Shown here in pieces: positions 56,199 through 62,963 of a DNA stretch of 64,000 bases (positions are counted from its first letter, which is position 1; each line of letters opens with the position of its first letter). The notes below the pieces were generated by a model that saw nothing but the letters and a program-made list of their open reading frames with translations, ran no database searches and was not told the origin of the DNA. Position numbers and translations under genes: made by a program. The DNA lies in contig NZ_JBBEXD010000006.1 in the NCBI RefSeq assembly GCF_037782385.1, positions 248,001 through 312,000 of the forward strand, given 5' to 3'. This stretch comes from Ascidiimonas meishanensis (GTDB lineage Bacteria; Bacteroidota; Bacteroidia; Flavobacteriales; Flavobacteriaceae).

Positions 56199-57431
56199 CT
56201 ACGTGAGGATGTTTTGGTATGGAATAGTAGTGGCAGAAAATGGTTTTGAAGGCTTCCCTGATATCATCAATTTTAAATAGATATCGAAGTTCTCGAGACT
56301 TGTAAAATCTGATATTTGAAAGGTCGGATAGAATTCTTGAACAAGATATTTTGCATCTTGTTGTCCAGTTCTAAAGGCAATGAGTGTGCCTATATTTCCA
56401 AGCACTGCATTTTTAATATCGGAATCAATTTGATAGAGATATTGATTTGCTAATGTAAGCGATACTTTAAATTTTCGGAGTTCACTTAAAATTCCAGAAA
56501 TACTTGGTGAGGTATAATTTTGAAACTCATCTAAAAATATATGAAAAGGGACACGTTTTTCTTCTTCTGTATCGATACGAGTAAATGCAGCATTTGCAAA
56601 TGAGGTAATGAGGATTGAACCAATTAGGTGTGATGCATCTATTCCAATCTTCCCTTTTGAAATATCTATGAGTACTATCTTTGACTGGTCTATACATTGT
56701 CGGAGTGAAATATCTCTGCTGTTAGTGATAAGGAATCGTTTAACACTTGGATGGGCTAAAAATGCACCAACCTTATTCAATATTGGAATGAGGTCGTTTT
56801 TTGAATATTTTGGAAACTCGTTCTTCCAAAAACTAATTATCTCCTTATTCTTAACATTAGATAAACATTGCTCTCTGAAATTACTATCGTGAATAATTTT
56901 TGGAATTTCGCCAAGATGAGATTTTGGTTGAGCTAAGAGTGTCAGCAAAATATACCGCAAGATATGTTCTAACTTAATTCCCCAAGCACCTTTCCAGAGT
57001 TTTTTAAAGGCATCAAGTAATCCACCAACAACAAGAGACTTCTTTTCTTCACTCACTCTGCGGAGCGGATTATATCGATAGTTCATAAACTGATTAGATA
57101 TGTCTAAATGAACCACATCTTGAATTCGTTTTTGTGGTATATGGTTCAAAATATTTTTTAGTAAATCTCCATGGACATCAAAAACAGCACAACCTCTATT
57201 GTGAATAACATCTTGAAGAATTAGAGTAGTAAGGAGGTTTGTTTTTCCTGTTCCTGTTTTCCCAAGAATATACAGATGCATCATTCTGTCTTTTTGGAAG
57301 ATGCCAAAAAGCTTCCCCTTATTACGGAAATTTGTTTGAGCAAAGTAACTGATGTATGGATTCCAAAACTGCATAGGTTCGCAGTATGACTTTGTTTTGA
57401 AAAGACTTCTAGTCAACACTAACCTCAACAT
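56199..57431 (-). CDS. HerA/VirD4-like DNA-binding ATPase (second copy)
   Basis: A 410-residue ATPase that resembles the motor of the 1008-residue protein at 41181-44207. Walker A is GKTGTGKTN (57-65), followed by CAVFDVHGDLLKNIL, Walker B FHIFLDEFQNYTSPS, and LANQYLYQID. It lacks the extra N- and C-terminal regions of its paralogue. It is divergent from the first tyrosine recombinase gene. Probable role: loading or pumping element DNA during transfer or packaging (inference). Confidence 0.85.
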   Translation of the reverse strand: MLRLVLTRSLFKTKSYCEPMQFWNPYISYFAQTNFRNKGKLFGIFQKDRMMHLYILGKTGTGKTNLLTTLILQDVIHNRGCAVFDVHGDLLKNILNHIPQKRIQDVVHLDISNQFMNYRYNPLRRVSEEKKSLVVGGLLDAFKKLWKGAWGIKLEHILRYILLTLLAQPKSHLGEIPKIIHDSNFREQCLSNVKNKEIISFWKNEFPKYSKNDLIPILNKVGAFLAHPSVKRFLITNSRDISLRQCIDQSKIVLIDISKGKIGIDASHLIGSILITSFANAAFTRIDTEEEKRVPFHIFLDEFQNYTSPSISGILSELRKFKVSLTLANQYLYQIDSDIKNAVLGNIGTLIAFRTGQQDAKYLVQEFYPTFQISDFTSLENFDIYLKLMISGKPSKPFSATTIPYQNILT

Positions 57432-57508
57432 ATTTCCCAGTGTATAGGTCTGTGGTTGTATCTGTGGTGTCCTGATTTTCTTTAAGATTAGAGGTATGCT
57501 TTAAATCT

Positions 57509-58447
57509 ATGAAAAAGCATAAACTAGATGAACTATTTAATCAGTATATAGGAATTTGTGAATACAGTTTGAGGCGAAGACCAATAACCATAAAATCATA
57601 TCGAGATTCATATAGGCTTTTGAAAAAGTTACTTCCAGATATCACACTACCCGAGCATCTTAACGAAACCAAAATGAATGAATTTTTTAAAATCCTCCAA
57701 ACGAGAAAACGAGTAGTAGGAAAGAAAGATAATGTTGTAGGTGTTAAGGATAGTACCATTGCAACCTACTGGAGTAAGTTAAGCCCTTTCTTTATTTGGC
57801 TTGAATCAAATAAATATATTGATAGAAGTCCTTTAAAGTATATGGCAAAGCCTAGGGTTGATTATGAAAATAAACCAGCTCTAAAGAAAAAGGAGATTGA
57901 GAAATTATACTCAACAGTTCTTCTCACATCCAAGTCCACTTTTCTTTTAAAGAGAGATACCGCAATTATTAGCACCCTCTTCTTTACTGGGGTAAGACGC
58001 AATGAACTTCTTTCGTTATACGTTCGAGATGTCGATTTAGAAAAAAGTATAATTACAATTAGAGGCAAAACATCTAAATCTAAACGTACTCGAAGAATTC
58101 CTATAAACCCTGCATTAAAGGTTCACCTTCAAGATTATTTACAAGAGAGAAAAGAATTTCCTGAAGCTAACCTTTTCATTTCTCACACAAAGGGAATTGG
58201 ACTTACTCAACATGGTATTAGACATTGGGTAAAACGTTTAAAAAAAACCTCGGGTGTGAATTTTCATTTGCATCAGCTTCGACACACATTTGCTTGTAAC
58301 CTTGCACGTAACAATATTAGTTTGCCTAAACTACAAAAACTCTTAGGGCATATTGATTTACGCATGACGGAGCGTTACGTCCGTTCTCTTGGTGTTGAAC
58401 ATTTAGTGGATGACATCTTAAAACTTAGCCTTGATGATTCATATTGA
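57509..58447 (+). CDS. Tyrosine recombinase (XerC-like integrase), first copy
   Basis: A 312-residue recombinase. N-terminal SAM-like DNA-binding domain (about 1-110) and catalytic domain with arginine in FFTGVRRNELLSL, HLHQLRHTF (H..R), LLGHIDLRMTERY with the nucleophile tyrosine near 289. It stops 32 bases before a tRNA-Ser gene. It may integrate, excise or resolve the element (or an inner module) at a site nearby. Confidence 0.93.
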   Translation: MKKHKLDELFNQYIGICEYSLRRRPITIKSYRDSYRLLKKLLPDITLPEHLNETKMNEFFKILQTRKRVVGKKDNVVGVKDSTIATYWSKLSPFFIWLESNKYIDRSPLKYMAKPRVDYENKPALKKKEIEKLYSTVLLTSKSTFLLKRDTAIISTLFFTGVRRNELLSLYVRDVDLEKSIITIRGKTSKSKRTRRIPINPALKVHLQDYLQERKEFPEANLFISHTKGIGLTQHGIRHWVKRLKKTSGVNFHLHQLRHTFACNLARNNISLPKLQKLLGHIDLRMTERYVRSLGVEHLVDDILKLSLDDSY

Positions 58448-58463
58448 TACGCTAAAATACGAG

Positions 58464-58478
58464 TATCCAATTTGGATA
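58464..58478. repeat. TATCCA palindrome next to tRNA-Ser, candidate recombinase site
   Basis: TATCCAA-T-TTGGATA, a perfect 7-bp inverted repeat between the first tyrosine recombinase gene and the tRNA (which begins at 58480). A near copy lies at 60251-60264. Xer-type recombinases bind short inverted arms, but the 1-base spacer is shorter than a normal 6-8-base core, so an operator is also possible. Confidence 0.5.
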
Positions 58479-58479
58479 T

Positions 58480-58566
58480 GGAAGAATGGCGGAGCGGTTT
58501 AACGCGCGTCCTTGGAAAGGACGTATATCAGAAATGGTATCGCAGGTTCGAATCCTGTTTCTTCCG
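58480..58566 (+). tRNA. tRNA-Ser (anticodon GGA) inside the mobile element
   Basis: An 87-base class II tRNA. Acceptor arm GGAAGAA/TTCTTCC plus discriminator G, anticodon loop CTTGGAAA with anticodon GGA, long variable arm, T-loop GGTTCGAATCC. CCA is not encoded. It sits between two tyrosine recombinase genes deep in the element, so it is either carried cargo or the old attachment site of an inner element. Confidence 0.93.
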
Positions 58567-58947
58567 CACCTTGGCTGATTAAGAGTATTGATATAAACTA
58601 AAAACATCCAGACATATTACACATTTAACCATGATTTTAATTAATTGATATTTAAAGAATTTACGGAAAGATGTGGTCGTAATCGATGTGGTCATAGAAA
58701 CCACTAAATCGATAAAAGAGCTATATAAAATAACAAGATAGGAAGATTTGCTTTCGACCACTTAGTTGGAAATTTAGCGATCGTTCTTAAAAGTCTGGAT
58801 ATTGTTATTTTATAAAGGGATTTTTCTTTTTTCTTTAGTTCTGCGACCACATCTGTCTACAAGTGCACCCGAAAACATCGTTGTTACTATGTGGTCGAGC
58901 CAAAATTTTAAGTCTTAATAATATTAAAATCATATCCAATTATTACT
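58567..58947. other. Intergenic region with five TGTGGTC-type motifs in both orientations
   Basis: Between the tRNA and the second tyrosine recombinase. Motifs: GATGTGGTCG (58670-58679), GATGTGGTCA (58685-58694), CGACCACT (58755-58762), CGACCACATC (58844-58853), TATGTGGTCG (58888-58897). Two point right and three follow in mixed orientation. The density suggests binding sites (arm-type recombinase sites or operators) for the adjacent recombinase. No gene is present. Confidence 0.6.
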
Positions 58948-59838
58948 ATGGATATAGAAATTCTCACAGACCAATTTTACGATTACTCAAAGTATATGAA
59001 GGGTTTATCTAAGACCACTCTTAAAAATTATCGAGACGTCATTCCATATTTTTGTCGCTCAATAGATGCCACAAATATTGAAGATATTAACGAAAAAAAC
59101 GTCCGTCAATTTTTCATAACTGGACGAACTGAAAAGTACTGGAAGCCAAAAACTTTCATAAGCTATCACAATGTACTCCTTATCTTTTTTCGATATTGTA
59201 TCGACCAAGGATTTATGACTGAAAATTTTATAGATAGTATTGAATGTCCAAAAATCCCAAAATCGCTTCCAAAAAAAATCCCAACAGATGATGCGCTTCG
59301 ATTACTTGAAATTATAATGAATTATCCATTTACGAATAACTTTTTGAGATATAGAAATCACGCCATTTTTTCAACCTTTATTTATACTGGTTTGCGCAGA
59401 AGTGAACTTCTCAATTTAAAAGTTATGGATGTTGATATTGATAACAGAACAATATTTGTTAGTAATGGAAAAGGTGCAAAAGATAGGATATTACCAATAA
59501 GTCATACTCTTGCGGGTCGTCTCAAAAAATATATTCAAGAGCGAAAGAAACGAAATAAAACGTGTCCTGAATTCTTTGCTTCAAATAATAAAAATAAAGG
59601 TTTTACTGATTCGGGTTTACGACATCTAACAAAGGAGCTTAAGAAGGTTTCTAAAATTCAATTTACTATTCATAGACTCAGACATACTTTTGCAACCTTG
59701 ATGATTGAAGGAGGTTGCGATATCTATTCCCTTTCAAAAATGATGGGTCATAGTGATATATCTACTACAACTATTTATCTCTCTACAACTGCTGAACATT
59801 TACGAGGTCAAATTCTTAAGCATCCATTAAACATTTAA
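58948..59838 (+). CDS. Tyrosine recombinase (XerD/phage integrase type), second copy
   Basis: A 296-residue recombinase. SAM-like N-terminal domain (about 5-95), then TGLRRSELL (arginine), TIHRLRHTFATL (H..R) and MMGHSDISTTTIYLS with the nucleophile tyrosine near 279. It differs in detail from the first copy, so the pair is not a recent duplication. Two distinct tyrosine recombinases flanking a tRNA could act as a heterodimer, as XerC and XerD do. Confidence 0.93.
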   Translation: MDIEILTDQFYDYSKYMKGLSKTTLKNYRDVIPYFCRSIDATNIEDINEKNVRQFFITGRTEKYWKPKTFISYHNVLLIFFRYCIDQGFMTENFIDSIECPKIPKSLPKKIPTDDALRLLEIIMNYPFTNNFLRYRNHAIFSTFIYTGLRRSELLNLKVMDVDIDNRTIFVSNGKGAKDRILPISHTLAGRLKKYIQERKKRNKTCPEFFASNNKNKGFTDSGLRHLTKELKKVSKIQFTIHRLRHTFATLMIEGGCDIYSLSKMMGHSDISTTTIYLSTTAEHLRGQILKHPLNI

Positions 59839-59918
59839 TAGCAAGTTATAAGGCTTTAATTATTTTGCATCGCAAAATTTATGCATTATTAATTGACTCC
59901 TTATTCGTGTTTAATATA

Positions 59919-60176
59919 ATGAGAACTATTAATTCTAATGAAATAATAGACGTTTCAAATAGTGGTGACCATTGGGTCTGTATTTGTGGAAACAATACTA
60001 TGAGTGATGGTTTTGATACTTGCGATGTTAATGGAGCATATATCGAACCTTTGGATGGTATTTGGACTGGTTTATACACTTGTCTTAAATGCGGACGTGT
60101 TATTGACCAAGACACCTATGAAGTAATTTCAAGAACCAATGACTTATCGTCATTTGGCACAACCATTACTAAGTAG
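59919..60176 (+). CDS. Small zinc-ribbon-like protein
   Basis: An 85-residue protein. The ATG at 59919 (MRTINSNEI) is preferred over one 18 codons earlier. CIC...C...CLKCG spacing (about 22-61) suggests a single zinc-binding site. No family recognised. It follows the second tyrosine recombinase by 80 bases. Confidence 0.55.
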   Translation: MRTINSNEIIDVSNSGDHWVCICGNNTMSDGFDTCDVNGAYIEPLDGIWTGLYTCLKCGRVIDQDTYEVISRTNDLSSFGTTITK

Positions 60177-60204
60177 CATTTATCTCAATATTAGTCGAAC
60201 CTAC

Positions 60205-60269
60205 TTATCCCGAACTTATCCAAGAAATGTTGGGCGACCGCGCGAAAAATTATCCATTTGGATAATTTT
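60205..60269. promoter_or_regulatory. Cluster of four TTATCC boxes including an 11-bp palindrome
   Basis: TTATCC at 60205-60210, 60216-60221 and 60250-60255, and its complement at 60260-60265. The last two form AAAATTATCCA-TT-TGGATAATTTT (60246-60256 with 60259-60269). The boxes share the start of the DnaA-box (TTATCCACA) but not its end. They could be iteron/replication, operator or recombinase sites; unresolved. Confidence 0.45.
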
Positions 60270-60318
60270 ATGAATACAATGTGATGCATAGAATAAGAAC
60301 TAAGGATTCGCTACAATA

Positions 60319-60355
60319 AAAAGTGCCAGTGGAGCATAACCCCACTGGCACTTTT
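60319..60355 (+). terminator. Strong hairpin terminator just before the XRE gene
   Basis: A 14-bp perfect stem (60319-60332 with 60342-60355) and 9-base loop, followed by TTTTATTTT. It ends 7 bases before the ATG of the next gene, so it either ends the upstream transcript or attenuates the XRE gene's own leader. Confidence 0.8.
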
Positions 60356-60362
60356 ATTTTAT

Positions 60363-60716
60363 ATGATATATTCAAAAACTTTATTAAAGAGTTTACGTAC
60401 TGAGTCCCCACTTGACCAAAAAGACGTTGCAAAGCTTTTAGATATGAAAGCAAGTAACTTAGTACGATATGAACATGGACATCGGAATCCACCACCAGAA
60501 TTACTTCTGATTTACCATATGCTCTTTGATGCATCACTTATAGACTTATTTGAGCCAATTTACAGGCACATTACCGATACAGTTATAACGAGGAGCAAAA
60601 AACTCATTGCTGAATTCGAAGCTCAGAATTCATCAAAGAGCCTCTATAAATTATCATTCTTAAACGAGGTTGTCAATAGATTAAAGAGTACAGAACAGTA
60701 TGGGTCAAGTAAGTAA
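60363..60716 (+). CDS. XRE-family HTH regulator
   Basis: A 117-residue protein with an N-terminal helix-turn-helix (about 15-60, LDQKDVAKLLDMKASNLVRYEHGHR) and a helical C-terminal half that may dimerise. It overlaps the next gene by 17 bases. A terminator-like hairpin and a TTATCC box cluster precede it. Likely regulator of the following genes or the element. Confidence 0.9.
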   Translation: MIYSKTLLKSLRTESPLDQKDVAKLLDMKASNLVRYEHGHRNPPPELLLIYHMLFDASLIDLFEPIYRHITDTVITRSKKLIAEFEAQNSSKSLYKLSFLNEVVNRLKSTEQYGSSK

Positions 60717-61212
60717 ATTACGGAGGATACGTGTTGTTATGGCGATATTTCTTCACTCAAGAGGCTTCAGTATTGCCATATTAGAAGATGCTTTGACTGT
60801 TATTAGTGCTTATAATGTTGTACTTCATAATTACCCTATTAACAACAAAGATGTAATTGAAAAAGTTAAAGAAAAAATTAATTTTTATTTACCCGAAGTA
60901 GTTATTCTTGAAGATGCCGATGGTTTTGGTTCTCGAAAAGGAAAACGAGTTAAAAGAGCAATATCTGCTATTGAAAAATATGCAGGAATCAACAAGGTTT
61001 CAGTTTCAAAATATTCAAGAAATGATATTCGTTTTGTTTTTAATGCTTTCAATGCACACTCTAAATATGAGATTGCAAAGGTTATAACAGATAATGTAAA
61101 ACAATTACCTGTAGAGCTACCAAAGAAAAGGTTGTCTCATAAGCCAGAGCATTATTCAATGACAATATTCGATGCAATTTCATTAGCGATTACGCATTAT
61201 TATCAGACATAG
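60700..61212 (+). CDS. RuvC/RNase H-fold-like protein of unknown function
   Basis: A 170-residue protein coupled by overlap to the XRE gene. It has RNase H-fold features: a hydrophobic first strand (FSIAILEDALTV, about 23-34), a second strand ending in a glutamate (PEVVILEDADG, about 65-75) and a C-terminal DAISLAITHYY helix (about 158-168) like the DA..A..H end of RuvC. The usual first aspartate is not evident. It could be a Holliday-junction resolvase or a derived, inactive relative. Confidence 0.5.
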   Translation: MGQVSKLRRIRVVMAIFLHSRGFSIAILEDALTVISAYNVVLHNYPINNKDVIEKVKEKINFYLPEVVILEDADGFGSRKGKRVKRAISAIEKYAGINKVSVSKYSRNDIRFVFNAFNAHSKYEIAKVITDNVKQLPVELPKKRLSHKPEHYSMTIFDAISLAITHYYQT

Positions 61213-61214
61213 GT

Positions 61215-61236
61215 AGCACCTTCACGGTGTTTTTTT
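61215..61236 (+). terminator. Weak terminator after the RuvC-like gene
   Basis: A short CACC/GGTG stem with a 5-base loop followed by a run of seven Ts, a few bases past the stop codon. The stem is only 4-5 bp, so termination may be partial; about 145 bases separate it from the ABC-3C effector. Confidence 0.5.
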
Positions 61237-61380
61237 ATTATATAAAAATTTAAACACTTTTTATTTTTACTAATAACTACGATTTTTTTAAATTTGAGAT
61301 TCATAACCAAAAACAATAAATCCATATTTAAGTAATTGATATTCTTTATGTGATGTTGTTTTTATAATTTATTAACAACA

Positions 61381-62463
61381 TTGTCAGATAGAGACTTATT
61401 AGAACCTGAAGCTCCAAAATCAATAGGATTACTTACAAATAGTGATATCCTTTTTGGTAGTCCAACTCCTCCAATAGATAAGCTAAAGGTTGTTTCTGAT
61501 TCTGAATTTGAAGATATTATTCGCGAGTGGATAGCTGGTTATTGTAAATCAAAATATATTTCCGTTTGGAGAGCTGGTGGAGCAAATGATAAAGGAAGAG
61601 ATGTGATTGCTTATATAGATGATGAGGGTAATTATGATAATTACCAAAGTAAGCATTACGACCATCCTTTGATGCCATCTGATGTATGGCAAGAATTTGT
61701 AAAGCTCTGTTACTATACCTTCAATGAAGATTTTAAGCTTCCTAAAAAATATTATTTTGTGTCCCCACAAGGTGTAGGTCCTAAATTAGGTGATTTAATA
61801 AACAATCCAGAAGAGTTAAAAAAGGAATTGCTTAACAAGTGGAATGAGATTAACACACTTGGTAAAAATATAATTATACTTTCAGATGAGTTGAGAGAGT
61901 ATATTACTGCTATTGATTTTTCAATGTTTGATTTTCTCGACCCACAAGATTTTATAGAGCAACATAAACAAACAAGTTATTTTGCAGCTCGGTTTGGAGG
62001 TGGTTTACAAAATAGAAGGGAAAAACCAGTTGTAAATGAATTTGATAATGTAGAGTATTCTCTAAGATTTGTAGACCAATTATTTAAAGCTTATTCTGAA
62101 CATCAGAAAATAGATATAACAACTCTAGGAGAATTAAATAAATTTGGAGAGCAATTAGAGCATTTTAATCGTAATAGAAACTGTTTTTATTGGGCTGAAG
62201 CATTAGATCAATTTGGTAGAGATAGGCTACCTTATGAAAACACTTGTTTTGAAGATTTAAAAGAAGAAATTTATCAAGGGGTTATTGATGTTTCTAATTC
62301 AAACCATAGTAGTGGTTATGAAAGAGTTAAAAATACCACACAAGAAGCAACTAAGTTAAGTTTACAAAGTAACGCATTACTTAGTGTTGCTCAAATACAA
62401 GATAAAATTGGAATCTGTCATCATTTAGTTAATGATGCTAAATTAACCTGGGTAGAAGAATAA
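61381..62463 (+). CDS. ABC-3C system effector: Mrr-like restriction nuclease with ABC-3C C-terminal domain
   Basis: A 360-residue soluble protein. The N-terminal domain (about 36-170) has the Mrr-type PD-(D/E)XK layout: an early glutamate in DSEFEDIIREW, GRD at 72-74 and QSKHY at 89-93 (catalytic D74, Q89, K91). The rest carries the ABC-three-component C-terminal domain with the RFGGGLQNRR signature (about 204-213). The start is a TTG at 61381, as the next ATG is inside the nuclease domain. It overlaps the next gene by one base. Confidence 0.85.
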   Translation: MSDRDLLEPEAPKSIGLLTNSDILFGSPTPPIDKLKVVSDSEFEDIIREWIAGYCKSKYISVWRAGGANDKGRDVIAYIDDEGNYDNYQSKHYDHPLMPSDVWQEFVKLCYYTFNEDFKLPKKYYFVSPQGVGPKLGDLINNPEELKKELLNKWNEINTLGKNIIILSDELREYITAIDFSMFDFLDPQDFIEQHKQTSYFAARFGGGLQNRREKPVVNEFDNVEYSLRFVDQLFKAYSEHQKIDITTLGELNKFGEQLEHFNRNRNCFYWAEALDQFGRDRLPYENTCFEDLKEEIYQGVIDVSNSNHSSGYERVKNTTQEATKLSLQSNALLSVAQIQDKIGICHHLVNDAKLTWVEE

Positions 62464-62963
62464 TGAACACATTAGAACTAAGAGATACAAAGCTTTTTAA
62501 CTCTCCATTAGAGATAGGGTTGCGAACACTTTTTGTTTTAAATGAAGTTTATCCAAACACCTGTGACTTACAGCGGTTAGTTTATTATGATTACTTACTT
62601 GTGCATTCTAATGATGTAGATGGTGGTCCAAAAAGTATCCACCCAGATGTTCCGCATAGGTCATCTGAAATACTTGTCAAAAGAGAATTATTAAAAAAGG
62701 GATTAATCCTCATGAGTAGTAAGGAATTAGTAAAGCCGATTTTCAATTCTAATGGAATTTTTTATTCAGCTACTGAGTTAACAGAACCTTTTTTAAACTA
62801 CCTACAATTAGAATATGCCAACGCTTTAAGAGGTGTAGCTAAATGGCTAATTGAAACATTTGCAGGTTATGATGATAAAAGATTGGAGAATTATATTAAA
62901 AACAATTTAGATGTATGGGGTGGCGAATTTTCTAAAGAATCTTTATTAAGAGGTAAAATATGA
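62463..62963 (+). CDS. ABC-3C system middle component 2
   Basis: A 166-residue protein whose start (FNSPLEIGLRTLFVLNEVYP) and DYLLVHSNDVDGGP motif (about 43-56) match the 'middle component 2' family of ABC-three-component systems. It is thought to bridge the effector and the ATPase. It begins on the last base of the effector stop codon and overlaps the ATPase ATG by 4 bases, so the three subunits are co-translated. Confidence 0.85.
   Translation: MNTLELRDTKLFNSPLEIGLRTLFVLNEVYPNTCDLQRLVYYDYLLVHSNDVDGGPKSIHPDVPHRSSEILVKRELLKKGLILMSSKELVKPIFNSNGIFYSATELTEPFLNYLQLEYANALRGVAKWLIETFAGYDDKRLENYIKNNLDVWGGEFSKESLLRGKI

Noticed and set aside
58670..58897. CRISPR array
   Set aside because: The repeated motif is 8-10 bases, in both orientations and at irregular spacing; no cas gene is nearby.
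60205..60269. Chromosomal replication origin
   Set aside because: The boxes match only the first six bases of a DnaA box and no dnaA or rep gene adjoins; kept only as a candidate regulatory or element origin site.
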